In this document: one piece after another, positions 37,086 to 49,869 of the stretch | How the letters are laid out: every line of letters begins with the position of its first letter | Numbering within the stretch: the stretch's first letter is position 1 | NCBI GenBank assembly: GCA_009103225.1 | Contig: RHPI01001259.1 | Span: forward strand, 23,983-87,982 | Direction: 5' to 3' | Source of the DNA: Chlorokybus atmophyticus | Taxonomy: Eukaryota; Streptophyta; Chlorokybophyceae; Chlorokybales; Chlorokybaceae | Length of the DNA stretch: 64,000 nucleotides | The notes under the pieces: generated by a model | What the model was told of the DNA's origin: nothing | The model's database searches: none | Seen by the model: the letters and a program-made list of their open reading frames with translations, nothing else | Made by a program: the position numbers and the translations under genes

Positions 37086-39479
37086 GACTGCCAACAGTCG
37101 CCTACGCAGGCCAAGCCGCGTGCTGTTGTGGCAATTGACTTCGGAACGACGTACTCAGGTATGTAGCACGCACGCGCCCACACACACAACTGTATATGTG
37201 CACACGCCCCAGAGCCACAGCTCAGTTGCAATGGTTTTAGTGTCGCAGCAACCAATGTATACAGCGTTTGGTAACGGGCTTCTCCTGGAGCAGAAAGGAT
37301 GGTGAAGTGCACACCTGTTACCAATGGCCGCAACAGCTGATGAGCTACTGCAAGACACCAACTGTATTGGCATATGCAAAGGCAGGCAAAGTAGTTTTAT
37401 TTTGTTGCTGGCTGTGCTGAACCCTCTATGCCAACACATTGTTGCTGCAGGACACGCATGGCCGTTGGCAGGCCAAGAAGTGGGGCTGGCCTGCTTCACT
37501 GGCCAACCGCACCGCGCAAGCAGACAGCGACCGACTCACTGCACTGGTGGCAACCATGCAAGGTTTGCAATTGCTGTCAGACTTAATAGCTGCTCATGTT
37601 GCATGGAGGGGTCTAAGCGTACGCTGTCTTGCCACAGGCTGAAAGGTGCCTTACTATAAAAGACTCGGCAAGACGCGCAACATCTGCAGGAGGCGATGAT
37701 GACTGCAACTACGATGACATTGACGACGAAGATGGCTTTGTCCATGTTGATGACGGTTACCTGGTCGTAGAGCGCTTCAAGCTATGGTTGATGGAACCTG
37801 CGTTGCGCCCAACCACTCTGCCAGCGGTGCTCACCACCAAGCGCGTCATTGCGGACTTTCTCCGCTTGATTGGGAGATTTGCCATGGACGACCTTAACCA
37901 GAAGCACCCTACCATCCGCAAGGCTCACGTTCAGTGGTGCTTGACAGTCCCCGCCATCTGGACTGATGAAGCGAAGGAAACCATGCAGGCTGCAGCCCAA
38001 GTAAGCTCATCTCCTGTACAACTGTTTGGCACAGACATTTGTGATTGGGGGTGTAGAATTCGTCGCCACCCAGCTGACCAAAACCGTTTGTTAGTTGGCG
38101 GGACTTACAAGGGCGAAGCACGGAGGTGGCACGGATGACGAGGCCAGCCCGTTCGAACTGCTGATATGCCTTGAACCCGAGGCAGCTTCCTTGTACTGCC
38201 AATGGTGTCGGGGATCTGAAGTTGAGGAAAGGGGACCAGTATGTTGTGCTTGATGTGGGAGGGGGCACAATAGATGCGGTTGCACACAAAGTGAAGCGGG
38301 ACGGCCGCATCAAGGAATTGGCCATGGGCATAGGGGAACGCTGTGGCGGTACTGATGTTGATGATGCTTTCATGCGCTTTGCCGCAGAACAGATTCCACC
38401 CATAAAGGTAATGTGCTTATCACATCTTGTATCTCAGCTAGAGCATTCAGCAAACAACTTGCCTTGCGTACAGGGCCTTGCATTGTCTGATCCAGAGGAG
38501 TACGCTTTGCTTATGCGCAATTGGTTGATAACAAAACATGCGTTTGACGGCATTGAAGCCCCGCGCTCAGTCGATTTGCCTGCTTCAGTGGCTCTTGACT
38601 GGTTTGAGCTACTGAAAAAGTCGGCTGATGAAAGCAGCTTGCAGAAACTCAAACGCAGCACGCGCGCCTTGAAGCTATCAACTGATGACATGGAGGAATG
38701 CTTCAGCGAGGTGATGTGCAGCGTGTTCAGTTGCCTGGACAGCATGTTGGCAAGCGAGGCATTGCGCAACACAAACCCCCACATTCTGCTAGTGGGAGGG
38801 TTCGCCGAGTCGTTGTACCTGCGAGTGAGTGTTGTTTTCCATGCTTGTGCCTGCCTGCCTGGCGCAATCCATACTGACCTTTGGCTATGTATCTACATGC
38901 ACGCACTGACACTCACCTGTGCCCGCGCAGGAACAGATGGCCTTTGACAAGCGTGTTCACGTCCCGCTGCTTCCAGGTGTTGCCGTGGTTCATGGGGCAA
39001 GCTTGTATGCGCTCAACACCTCCAAGATTGCTTGTCGATTTGCACGCCGGACATATGTGGCAAGCTGCGCCCGCGGCGTCAGGCTAGGTGATCCTGAAGA
39101 GTACAAATTCCACACCGACTCAGGTTGGTTGTGCCGCCATGCATACACAGTCCTTGTGGAAAAGGGACAGCTCATTGAGCAGGACAAACCTGTTGTGAGC
39201 ACTGGAAGCCCAGTAAGCAAGCAGCAGCGTGCCATCACAAAAAAGGTTTTTAGCACCGAGAGCGATCCGGACGATCTGCCCAAGTATACAACAGACAGTG
39301 CGTTTACACTGCTTGGAGAGTTTGTCATCCCGTGCCCTGACACTGCACTAGGCATTGATCGCGACATTGAAACTTCTTACTACTTTGGGCGCACGACAAT
39401 AGAAGTGGAGGCCCGCCGCATCAACACAGTTGCGGATCTGGCAAGACAGGTCGCTGTGCAAACCTCAGCAGAACTCTGA
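37086..39479 (+). pseudogene. HSPA12-like Hsp70, copy 2, nearly complete but frameshifted
   Basis: Exon ending 37158 holds the Hsp70 phosphate-1 motif AVVAIDFGTTYSG. Later exons: SWSRKDGEVHTCYQWP and CKTPTVLAYAKAGK (to 37390), GRWQAKKWGWPASLANRT (37451-37562), VVERFKLWLMEPALRPTT (37638-38000), VLDVGGGTIDAVAHK and ERCGGTDVDDAFMRF (to 38407), DPEEYALLMRNW to LLVGGFAESLYLR (38474-38824), and the C-terminal exon 38931-39479 (VPLLPGVAVVHGASLYAL, FARRTYVASCA, YYFGRTTIEVEA). Nucleotide-binding motifs are intact, as in the HSPA12 branch. Compared with copy 1, five bases are missing after AASLY at about 38195, which breaks the frame. The exon-2 acceptor also lacks an obvious AG. HSPA12 members bind ATP and sense substrates; the role here is unknown. 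Confidence 0.8.
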
Positions 39480-40060
39480 CGCCACCTGCCATGCCCAAGC
39501 TTGTTGAGCTGGTCCAGTTCTCCATGCGATTGGTGGTGAAGCCATAGGCTGCACCTGCGCCGTCAGCCCAACTTACTTGTAAGCTGACTCCCCGTTAGTT
39601 ACTGTTGTCTGTTAGGCTTCTAACTTTACATGATTGTTTGCTAATAAACTCTGATAGCCTTACACCTGACGAGGTTGGTATGGATGATTGCTAGCATGAT
39701 GCTGTGAGGAAACGGGCAGAGGCATTGTGACAAGCAGGCTTGGCACAGAAAGCCTTCTTGCATTGCATTGCTGCTGACGGTTCATGCTGTTCTATGCAAT
39801 CTGCACGATCACAACGAGACATTCGACTGGAACGTTGTGCACAGTCAACAGTGTACTTGCTCACCTGCATGCACTCATGCTAGTCCGCATACGAGCAAGG
39901 CATTCAGTTGACCAGGTCCTGCTTGAGCCTACCTGCAATGCATGACATACCCAGAGAGGGTGTTATGACTATGACTGGGCAATCCCACACAGTCATATTC
40001 TCTTTGCAAAAGCAGTGCTGCTAACGTGCTCACGCCCATGTGAGAACAGCAGAGCACACC
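39480..40060. repeat. HSPA12-like 3' flank (copy ii) and spacer
   Basis: 39480-39655 is similar to the reverse complement of about 27120-27317 (3' flank of copy 1), and 39602-39965 is similar in direct orientation to 31360-31715. No gene. Confidence 0.7.
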
Positions 40061-40064
40061 TTGT

Positions 40065-40230
40065 TCTCATCGTGAATGCGCATGAAGTCAGCTTTAAATC
40101 CAGCTCCTCCAGCTGTGCGAGGATGTGCCCGATCACTCTGCAGCACGGCACGCGCCTTCTCAACGGGCTGACGCGCCTTTCCCCCGCCGCCGCCCCCGCC
40201 AGCCGCAGCAGAGGGAAGCTGGTGTTAGCG
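40065..40230 (-). pseudogene. Unidentified exon remnant with Gly run
   Basis: On the minus strand reads a Gly-rich run, KARQPVEKARAVLQSDRAHP and FKADFMRIHDENK up to a possible donor (AACAAG|GTGTGC). Similar DNA occurs inverted at 26285-26480. The family is not recognised and no further exons were linked. Confidence 0.3.
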
Positions 40231-41782
40231 ACGAACTGATGCTCGCTTGCTCCCTTGTTTAGCGCGTGACAGCTGGACTGTAGGAGGCGATGGCGAGCGG
40301 TGGCTGGTGAAGCGGAGGCGCAGCTGTTGTTGATCTGTGTATATGTGTGTTTGCAATCGGCGGATCTTCAGCTGCAGCATGACACGACAGCATAGGAGAA
40401 GCGAAGTTGCTGCTTGCGGCTTCTTTGAGCTGCTTCTTAGCTCTCAGGCGTGCAGCTCTGTTGGGCAACGAGAACGCAACGAGAAGTGAGCATGCTGTCT
40501 GAGTACCGCATGACGAACAATTGACTGGCCAAGTCCAGTCCATGGTGATTTGATACTTGCACGTAGGTTTAGGCATGTACTATGAGTGTCAATTTCAAGC
40601 AAGCGTCCATCATATTGGGGCAGCTTGCCAAGCGCTTTGTTTAGACTTGTTCACGCAAGCAACACTGCTTCCCCACATGTCTAGCCCTGCACATGGCCGC
40701 AACGAGCTCGAGTGTTTGTGTAATGTGGCTGCTGGCTGGTTTGCACTTTAGGTAAGCGAGTGAATTGTACTACATGAAAAGTACATGGATGCATTGAGCT
40801 CTTGGGCTGAGACTACACCACTAACTATATCAGTATCACTCATTGTAGGTAGCATTTCCAGAGCAAGCAGTGATGTAGCCTGTGCACATGTGCTGCGCGC
40901 TTGGCGCAGCATTCAAACAGCAGTGATGGGTCACTTGGCCAACACCTAGCAGGACCAGTATTGTTGTTCAGAGCTGCACATCAGATGGCTGCGGTAGATT
41001 ACTTGTGAAAGCAGTCTTGTATGCCTGCAGGCACAAACAAGCTGTCTTCATGCGCGTGCGTGCATTGGCTGTATTCCTGTGTGTAAGCGCGCATGTGCCT
41101 GTGTGCACTGGGTTGTACAAGCAAGGGCAGTACCTATGCCATGCTTGCATGAATGTGTGCGACACCACCCATAGGTAGTGTCGCACACGTTTTATCACGG
41201 AGAGACGCACACAAAACCAGCACAGCAACGCATGCTGCGCACACAACAGCATACAAAATCATCACAGCCAGGTTGTGTGCTCAGCATGCACTTCCAACCC
41301 CACAGTTGGCCAAGGTCACAAGCATGGTTGCAATTGCAGTATGCCCCACTCCATGAGTCGCAGTAATCGCACTTTTACCGCAATAAGCTGGACAGCAAAC
41401 CGACGCATCATATGCGAGTCATTCATACTCCCCATGTCATCGCGTTCAGGATGCAAAGTGAGCAGTGAGTGCCTGCAGGTGTGTGCAGAACGTGCTCACT
41501 ACTTCAAACCAGATTGCTCTTCTGCCCAGCTGCCATAGCCTGAGACTGTATGCACAACGCAACACACCCACCACCATGGTGGCGACAAAACTGGGATGCT
41601 ACAACTCGTTGGCCCTGTCAACATTATCTCTCCATCAGAGTAAGCACCTCTTGTGTAAAAAGAGCAGAGCAAATTTGTCTTCAAGCGTTAAACACTTGCT
41701 GTACATCATCATATCACAAGAATGCTGTATCTGCACCGCGCATTCGTCGCTGCGCGCAAAAACCAACACCTGAGCCAGCTGT
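40231..41782. other. No gene seen
   Basis: Only short unsupported frames; CA/TG-rich patches and part of the 3' flank of the family X copy that follows. Confidence 0.4.
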
Positions 41783-43607
41783 TTACTCTGTACTCACGCT
41801 GTTTGTCAACGCAGTCTCACGCTTTATGCCACGCTGCACCATGACGCGGCATGGCAACACGTGGTTGTCGTTCAGCGACAACCCAAACATCGTCATTAGC
41901 ACAACAACTTCATCATCATCATCACGTGTACTCTGTGCAGCGCCAGCCACAGCCTTCATTCTCAACTTGTGGCCGTGTGTCTCTTGGCACAGAACGTCAT
42001 TCTTGACAGGTCGGCCGGGTATGCGTCTGATGAGGGCGGGTGGGATAGGAAAGGCGTGCGCAATAAGGTGAAGCTTCCACATCTCCTGCTCCCATGCACT
42101 CACACGCATCTCACGCTGCAACATCCCGCCAAGCACTGTAGACAGGGCCTCAGACCTCTGGTAATCCTCTTGCACAAATAACTCCTGCACGTGAGAGAAA
42201 CAGTTGTGAACTGTGTGAATGCGCTGCTGTGTTTACATGAAGCACTTCCATTGTCAATCATTTGTGAGCATGCAAATTGCACACGTGCGTGTGCGCTCAT
42301 GTGCATGCATGTGTGCGTTTGTGCGTGTATGTGTGCTGCTGTGCGCGCACATGTGTGTGTTCATGACTGTGTAATGCGTGAAAGCAATACCAACCTCTAC
42401 TAGCAGGTTGCAGAGCTCCATTCTACAGGAGTAAACCCAGTCAGCATAGCATTTTGCGAGCGGAGGTGACGGATTGCCGTCCACGCCAAAAGCCGCGTAG
42501 TAATACTGCCGGAACCTGGCTGCGCGCTCGGCACGAGGCTCCAGAAAAGAGGCGCCCTTTGGGTTGAGGAACTCGCGCTCAAAGAACGCGGCGTACGCGT
42601 CCATGAGACATGCCTGCGCGAGAAACAATATACCGTGGCTTGGGTGCTACAGAGTTCTGAAGGTGTGATTGTAACAACGCGTAAAGCGTGCGTGCGCATA
42701 CAACGAGAAGCCAAACTATCTGAAACAGAGCAACACAAGCGCGCACGCGCACACATCCGCGCGCTTGCTTACATGTACCAAAATAAATAAAGCCGTCAGC
42801 ACGCACACATATCAACCAACATGCATTCTCACCTGCACCCACTGCTGCACCACCCAGTCTCTGTCACCGGCCAGACCGGCCAGGCGGTCGGGCATGAGGT
42901 CATCGCGCAGACCGTTGTCCACCATCCAGTCCGAGATCACCTGTCGACATGACAAGGTGTGTTTGTTGTACAGAACAAGCAGATACTCTTGCGTGTCTCA
43001 CCTGTGAAGCTCTGCGTGCTTCAATCTCCGCAATGTGGTACTGATGGTCCAAATCGGCGTGCAGCATGGCTGCCATGCCTTTGCTTATTCCTTGCGAGCT
43101 GTGCGACAGGTTGTGTGCGTGGGTATGTCAGAAGCTACAGCTCACCTGAGGCTCATCCTGCTACACAATGGATGCAGATGCACACATGCACGCGCGTGCA
43201 CATACAGGCGCATGCACACCATGGCTTTCCGTGCACAGACAACCAGAGTGCACAATTGCTTGCACGCACGCGCACGCGCATTGATACCTGTAAGCCAGCA
43301 GCTGCATTTGGCGCTTGAGGGCGGCCTTCTCGTCCTTCTGCACAGCCCTCAGCCGCTGCTCCAGTCTCATCTGCTCCTCGAAAGCTCTGCGCTCAGACAG
43401 CACGTGCTCCTCAAACGCTCTGCGCTCCGATAGCAACTGCGCCTGCAGCGCCTCCACCTGCTCCTGCTGCTCCCGCACCTTCTCTTCCGAGCCATGGACC
43501 TCATCCGCATGCTTCTTCCCGTCCTCCTGCTTCTGCTTCTCCTTCTCCTCCTGCTGGCGCTGTTCGTGGCGCTCGTTTATGCGGCGCAAAGCTTGGTAGA
43601 TCGCCAT
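41783..43607 (-). CDS. Family X protein, intact copy 2
   Basis: Minus-strand exons 43288-43607, 43002-43083, 42833-42940, 42395-42613, 41783-42184 join in frame to 376 residues with the same five-exon plan as 34402-36300. Start ATG 43607 (MAIYQALRRINER); an in-frame ATG lies 12 codons upstream. Exon 1 is a Lys/Glu/Gln coiled coil with two tandem LLSERRAFEEHV/VLSERRAFEEQM-type units. Exon 2 reads MAAMLHADLDHQYHIAEIEA; exon 3 VISDWMVDNGLRDDLMPDRL and DWVVQQWVQ; exon 4 ACLMDAYAAFFEREFLNPKG; exon 5 MWKLHLIAHAFPIPPALIRR, an Asp run (RDDDDEVVV) and FGLSLNDNHVLPCRV. The C-terminus after TALTNS may be spliced further, since a GTGAGT follows. Function unknown. Confidence 0.75.
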
Positions 43608-45706
<2,099 letters not shown>

Positions 45707-46608
45707 CTATGACTTGCTGGCCTTCTTGAGCTTGGTCAGCTCCCGCTTCACGATAGCACCCCGCTGCACAAAGGATAGCGGGTTCAGCAACAAGAACCAA
45801 ACAGACTAAATAACATAATAATGTGCAATCAACCACTAAGACACCGTCTCAAACTTGCATGTAAATCAGACCTACAAATACAACAGCATGCTGCGCACAC
45901 GCTCACTGGCCGATTGGCAACGCTGCATGACTGTTAATTGCTGAAAACAATGAAGCACATGAGAACGCATTATCGTTTCTATTTCTGTAACACGAACCTT
46001 GATGCGTGCGACCATGATCTTAAATCGGTCGAAGTCTGTGAGTGACGCGCGTGTCTTCTGAACTGTAAGCTTGCGTCCCCAGCGCGATGCGGCCCACTTC
46101 TCCGCCACCTGTGCCTCGGCGAGAGCGTCCGCGAGGACCTTGTTCTTGGGCATGCGGGGCACCTCCACCTTGAAGTCCGTCAGGGAGAGGCGCTTGAGGT
46201 TCTCCTGGTGGCGGACGCTGCCGGGGGCGTCCACAAGCACCCGCGAAGCGTCAAGCACGTCCACGATCGTCACGAGCTTACCGTAATCAGGCCCATAGTT
46301 TACCAGAGCCACCCGTCCTATCTCAACATACCTCCTGAACGGCTGTGGCCGTCGCAATACAACAACAATCAGCAAACGATCGACACCTCACACAAATTGC
46401 TACTCTCCAACACGACCATTTGTGTGGGTGTGTAGCGGACAAGCGTTGAACATACAATTACGACCAATGCTGCTGAATCAAGCGGCAAGCACAACCCTAA
46501 GACACTGCAGATCCGAGCAAGACAGGGATGCTAGCTACCACAATGCCCCAGCTGCGGGGAACAATCACGTGGTTTCCAACAGCACACATACACGCAGGAT
46601 CTCACCAT
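45707..46608 (-). CDS. RPL14: 60S ribosomal protein eL14
   Basis: Structural protein of the cytosolic large subunit. Minus-strand exons: 46606-46608 (the ATG alone), 45998-46342, 45707-45763, giving 134 residues, the usual length. It reads [18 protein letters not shown], a KOW-type start, then [62 protein letters not shown] and the basic end [13 protein letters not shown]. Joints: ATG|GTGAGA...CACAG|CCG and AAG|GTTCGT...TGCAG|CGG, in frame. A first exon holding only the start codon is common in ribosomal protein genes. A telobox-like AAACCCTAAA lies about 230 bp upstream. Stop TAG. No lesions. Confidence 0.95.
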
Positions 46609-47593
46609 TGTGATCAGAGGCCTCCCGCCGCCGCCGCCGCCGTGGACGCCCCCGCCAAAGAGGGCACACTGGAGGCCGCCGCAGCGTCTTTGCCGGTCTT
46701 ACAATCGCCTGTTTGAAAACTCGTAGTCCTTGCACTCGTTCCTTACTACAGGCGTTTGGCAGGCTCACAAGCGCCTGTGTTAATGCCGGCAGTCTGGCTG
46801 CACAGAATGCGCTTGTAAGACCCGCTACGTTCGCTGAAACCCTAAAATGCGGCTTCGCCACGTGAGAAGCGACTCAGCTTCCGCATTGTAGCAAACGTTG
46901 ACTTCGCTTACAGAGGCTGCCAATGTCGCTAGCAACTTGGCAGCGTTGGGAACGCCGCATTTCGCTGTCTGCACATGTGTATGTGTCTTGAAGTGGGTAG
47001 ATAGATCTGGATAGACAGTCTCTGTCTTGGCGGGTACAACTGTACGCCGCCGGGTTGGCCAGTTGTTAGCCCAAACCACGCAGTTCTGTCCTTCTTTGGC
47101 TGGGTTTTGTGGTGGTATGCATTGCACTGATGACACTCAATGAGGCTAACATGCCCTTGTCATGCCCTAGCGGACTGGACCAGCACTCTTCTTTGTCCAC
47201 AATTGCATGCATCAAGCAACATCCCACATGCAACATCGTCCATCTGCAGTCGCTGGCGGCACGTCTGTTGTCGTCAGCCACAACCCATGCATTATGCCTC
47301 ATGCCACACTGCATTTTATGTGGCTTTGGGTGTTGCTGTGATGTGTAATATGTGTCAGCTGCAGCAATGTGCCGCTGTGCCGTTACACATGCTGAAAATA
47401 CACCCACACAACCACATCTGCTGGCGCTCTGACCGCACTTGCCGTTGTCATCCCACCACAGATGGACAACTCCAGCATGCGGCTGCACGATTTACAGTTC
47501 ATTACAAGCGCAACCAGCATCTAACCCAACATTGACCAATGTACATACATGAATAGACACAGCACCCACAAGCAGATGCACGCGCAATCTGCG
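46609..47593. other. Intergenic region between RPL14 and the oxidase
   Basis: Holds a CCG run at about 46626-46642 near the RPL14 start and the telobox. A minus-strand frame at 47066-47488 is open but unrecognised. Confidence 0.4.
46836..46846 (-). promoter_or_regulatory. Telobox-like element upstream of RPL14
   Basis: GAAACCCTAAA. In plants, AAACCCTA teloboxes are typical of ribosomal protein and translation gene promoters. The position, about 230 bp before the RPL14 ATG, fits that role. Similar TAGGGTTT boxes lie at 6832 and 32008. Confidence 0.45.
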
Positions 47594-49869
47594 TCACGTT
47601 CTTGTCGGAGACAACCGCTGCTGGCGTACAAACTCCAGAATCCGCTGCGCTTCACGCCTGCCGCTGAGGAGCGCCCCGTGCGTGGTTGAGTAGAAGCGCG
47701 GGTGGGTGGCTTCACCGGCGAAGCACACGCGCGGAGTTTTGTGGGTATCATCTGCCGTCAACGGGGCTGCCAGCTCCACCTGGTCTTGTGGGGTTGCACC
47801 TACCGGGATGAAGCTATATGACCCTCGGAATAGTGGGTCTTTGCCCCACGTCGTGCGCATCACCCGAGACCCGTCTGTGGTGTCGCCATCATTGCCGTTT
47901 GCCAACCCACTGAAACACTCTGTCATCACCGTTTGCATGCCGGCCAGCACCTGTGACACAATAAACGCGCGCTTATGCAGACATAGAGTTTGAGAGGGTA
48001 CATCATATGTAAAAGAGTTGCATGCATGGGGCATCCGCCGACACACATGCACACAGGCACATGTGCGCATGTGTGCCGGAAAGTGCATCAGCCAACATGC
48101 ATATGCGCAGCAACAAAACACATGTGCACATGATGTTGTGTATGCATCGTGCATGCTGCATGCCACTGACCTGTGCATCTGACATCTCTTCCAACTCGCG
48201 CGCAGCATTGCCGGAAATCCACCCGCCAAGCAGGCGATCAGACTTTGCTTCAAACCCCGGCATGCGTTTGACCCATTCCGGCACATCAACACCATCATTA
48301 TGAACATCATCTCCTCCAGCACGGGGCCACAGCACAGTGACAAAGTGCCCCTCCGCTTCATCCTCGCTCAATACGGGCCGCTCATAAAGCACAAACACCT
48401 TGTCAACCACGCCAAAACCGAGCCGTTGGATAGCGCATTGCTTAGCTTTGGAAAGAGGCGGCTTAAACTCTATCGCGCCGGATTTCAACACGCCTAATGA
48501 GACTGTCATAATGACAAAGTCTGCTCGCAGAGTCTCACCGCTGGTTAACTGTACATTAACATAATTTTCGTCACTGAGCCAATCAATGGAGGCAACCTGT
48601 GCGTTGAAACGGATGCTCTCGGCAGGTACGCATGTTTTCAAAGCCTCTGTGATGGCGGAGAAGCCAGCGGGGATCGTGAGGTTGTAATCATCAAGCTCCT
48701 CGTACGTGCCATACCTGGTTGGTGTTTAATCAAATAGAGTGTGAAGTGTTGTGTTTGTTGCAAACAAGTCTACCCCCGCACACAAATTTGCAATGGTTTA
48801 CCACTTGAGGCTGAGTTCAGACAGGCTGTCTGCGCCGGTGATGTTGCATTCCAAGTTGACACGCCAATCGAACACAGCCTTCTCCAAGTCTGCCTGTTAC
48901 ACGCGACTGAGACTAACAACTCTGCAACAACAATAACAACAGCAATATATAGGCACAACATGCACACCTCTTGCCCGGTGTAAGCAGGCCGCCATCGCTC
49001 CCTGATATAGTCCATGACGCTTTGAGTCTCATCAGTGATGTCTTGACCGCTCTTTTGTTTGCTGGCGTTGTACACAGCTTTGCTTTCTTCAATGAGAGTG
49101 TTGATGCGTTCTGCTGTGGACTCAACCACTCTGACGGAGTCTCCAGCCAGCGGGCCCTTTGTCCCGTGCGAATGCCACTGCCTAATATCGTGATGGAAGG
49201 CGTCGGGCGGATCCTCTGGCAGAAGCTTGTGCCTACGGATTGTGTAAAAACCATGATTGTGTGCTGGGCACGCACACACAGGAATGAGCGCATGCTGGCA
49301 TACACGCACGCGCACGCACATGCATGCATACACTTGCTGTACTTGTTGCACGCCCACCCACATACAACTGCGCGTACACATATACACACGCGCATCGGCG
49401 CAAACCACCCACCCTTGAATGACACTGCATGCTACTTACTTCACGGCGAGGTCAAAGACGGGGTTGCCAACCTTGCCATGAATCCATGTGGCGCCGCGCT
49501 CGCAGACGGTGTTGTTGGGGCCAAGTCGAGCGGTGTTGACGCGGCCACCAGCGCGCTCGGACGCCTCCAGCACGAGCACGTCCACCAAGTCGTTGGCACT
49601 GCTCAACTCCCCCGCGGCCGCCAACCCTGTCATGCATGTGTGTGCGTGTGCCTGCTCATGCGGCTGGTATGTGCACTAAACACACAAACTGTATATATGT
49701 GCACGTACATATACACAGTATGTCTGTATGACGATGTGTGACGCATGTTGTTCTTTCATGAGTGGAGAATCAACTTACCAGCGAAGCCGGCGCCCACAAC
49801 AATCACGCGTGGGCGGTTGTGCAATGAGGAGGATCCTGCTGCTTGATGCTGATCTGTTGCAGTTGCCAT
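47594..49869 (-). CDS. FAD-dependent polyamine (spermine) oxidase
   Basis: Flavin amine oxidase that oxidises polyamines, releasing H2O2. Minus-strand exons 49779-49869, 49440-49626, 48968-49232, 48802-48893, 48171-48714, 47594-47950 total 1536 bp, 511 residues, with all joints in frame. The N-terminus after MATATDQHQAAG is not a clear targeting signal. The dinucleotide fold is VIVVGAGFAG, then LVLEASERAGGRVNTARL and GATWIHGKVGNPVFDLA, the typical family start. A core strand block (FVIMTVSLGVLKSG, AIQRLGFGVVDKVFV) precedes the C-terminal FAD motif RVCFAGEATHPRFYSTTHGA and LSGRREAQRIL. The order and the FAGEATHPRFYSTTHGA block match spermine/polyamine oxidases better than LSD1, which has a SWIRM domain and tower insert absent here. 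It ends TGA, with no lesions. Confidence 0.92.

Noticed and set aside
46836-46846. Telomeric repeat
   Set aside because: A single AAACCCTAAA unit, not an array; a promoter telobox is a better reading.
47066-47488. Minus-strand 140-codon frame as a transposase
   Set aside because: Some composition resembles a protein but no catalytic motif or terminal repeats were found.
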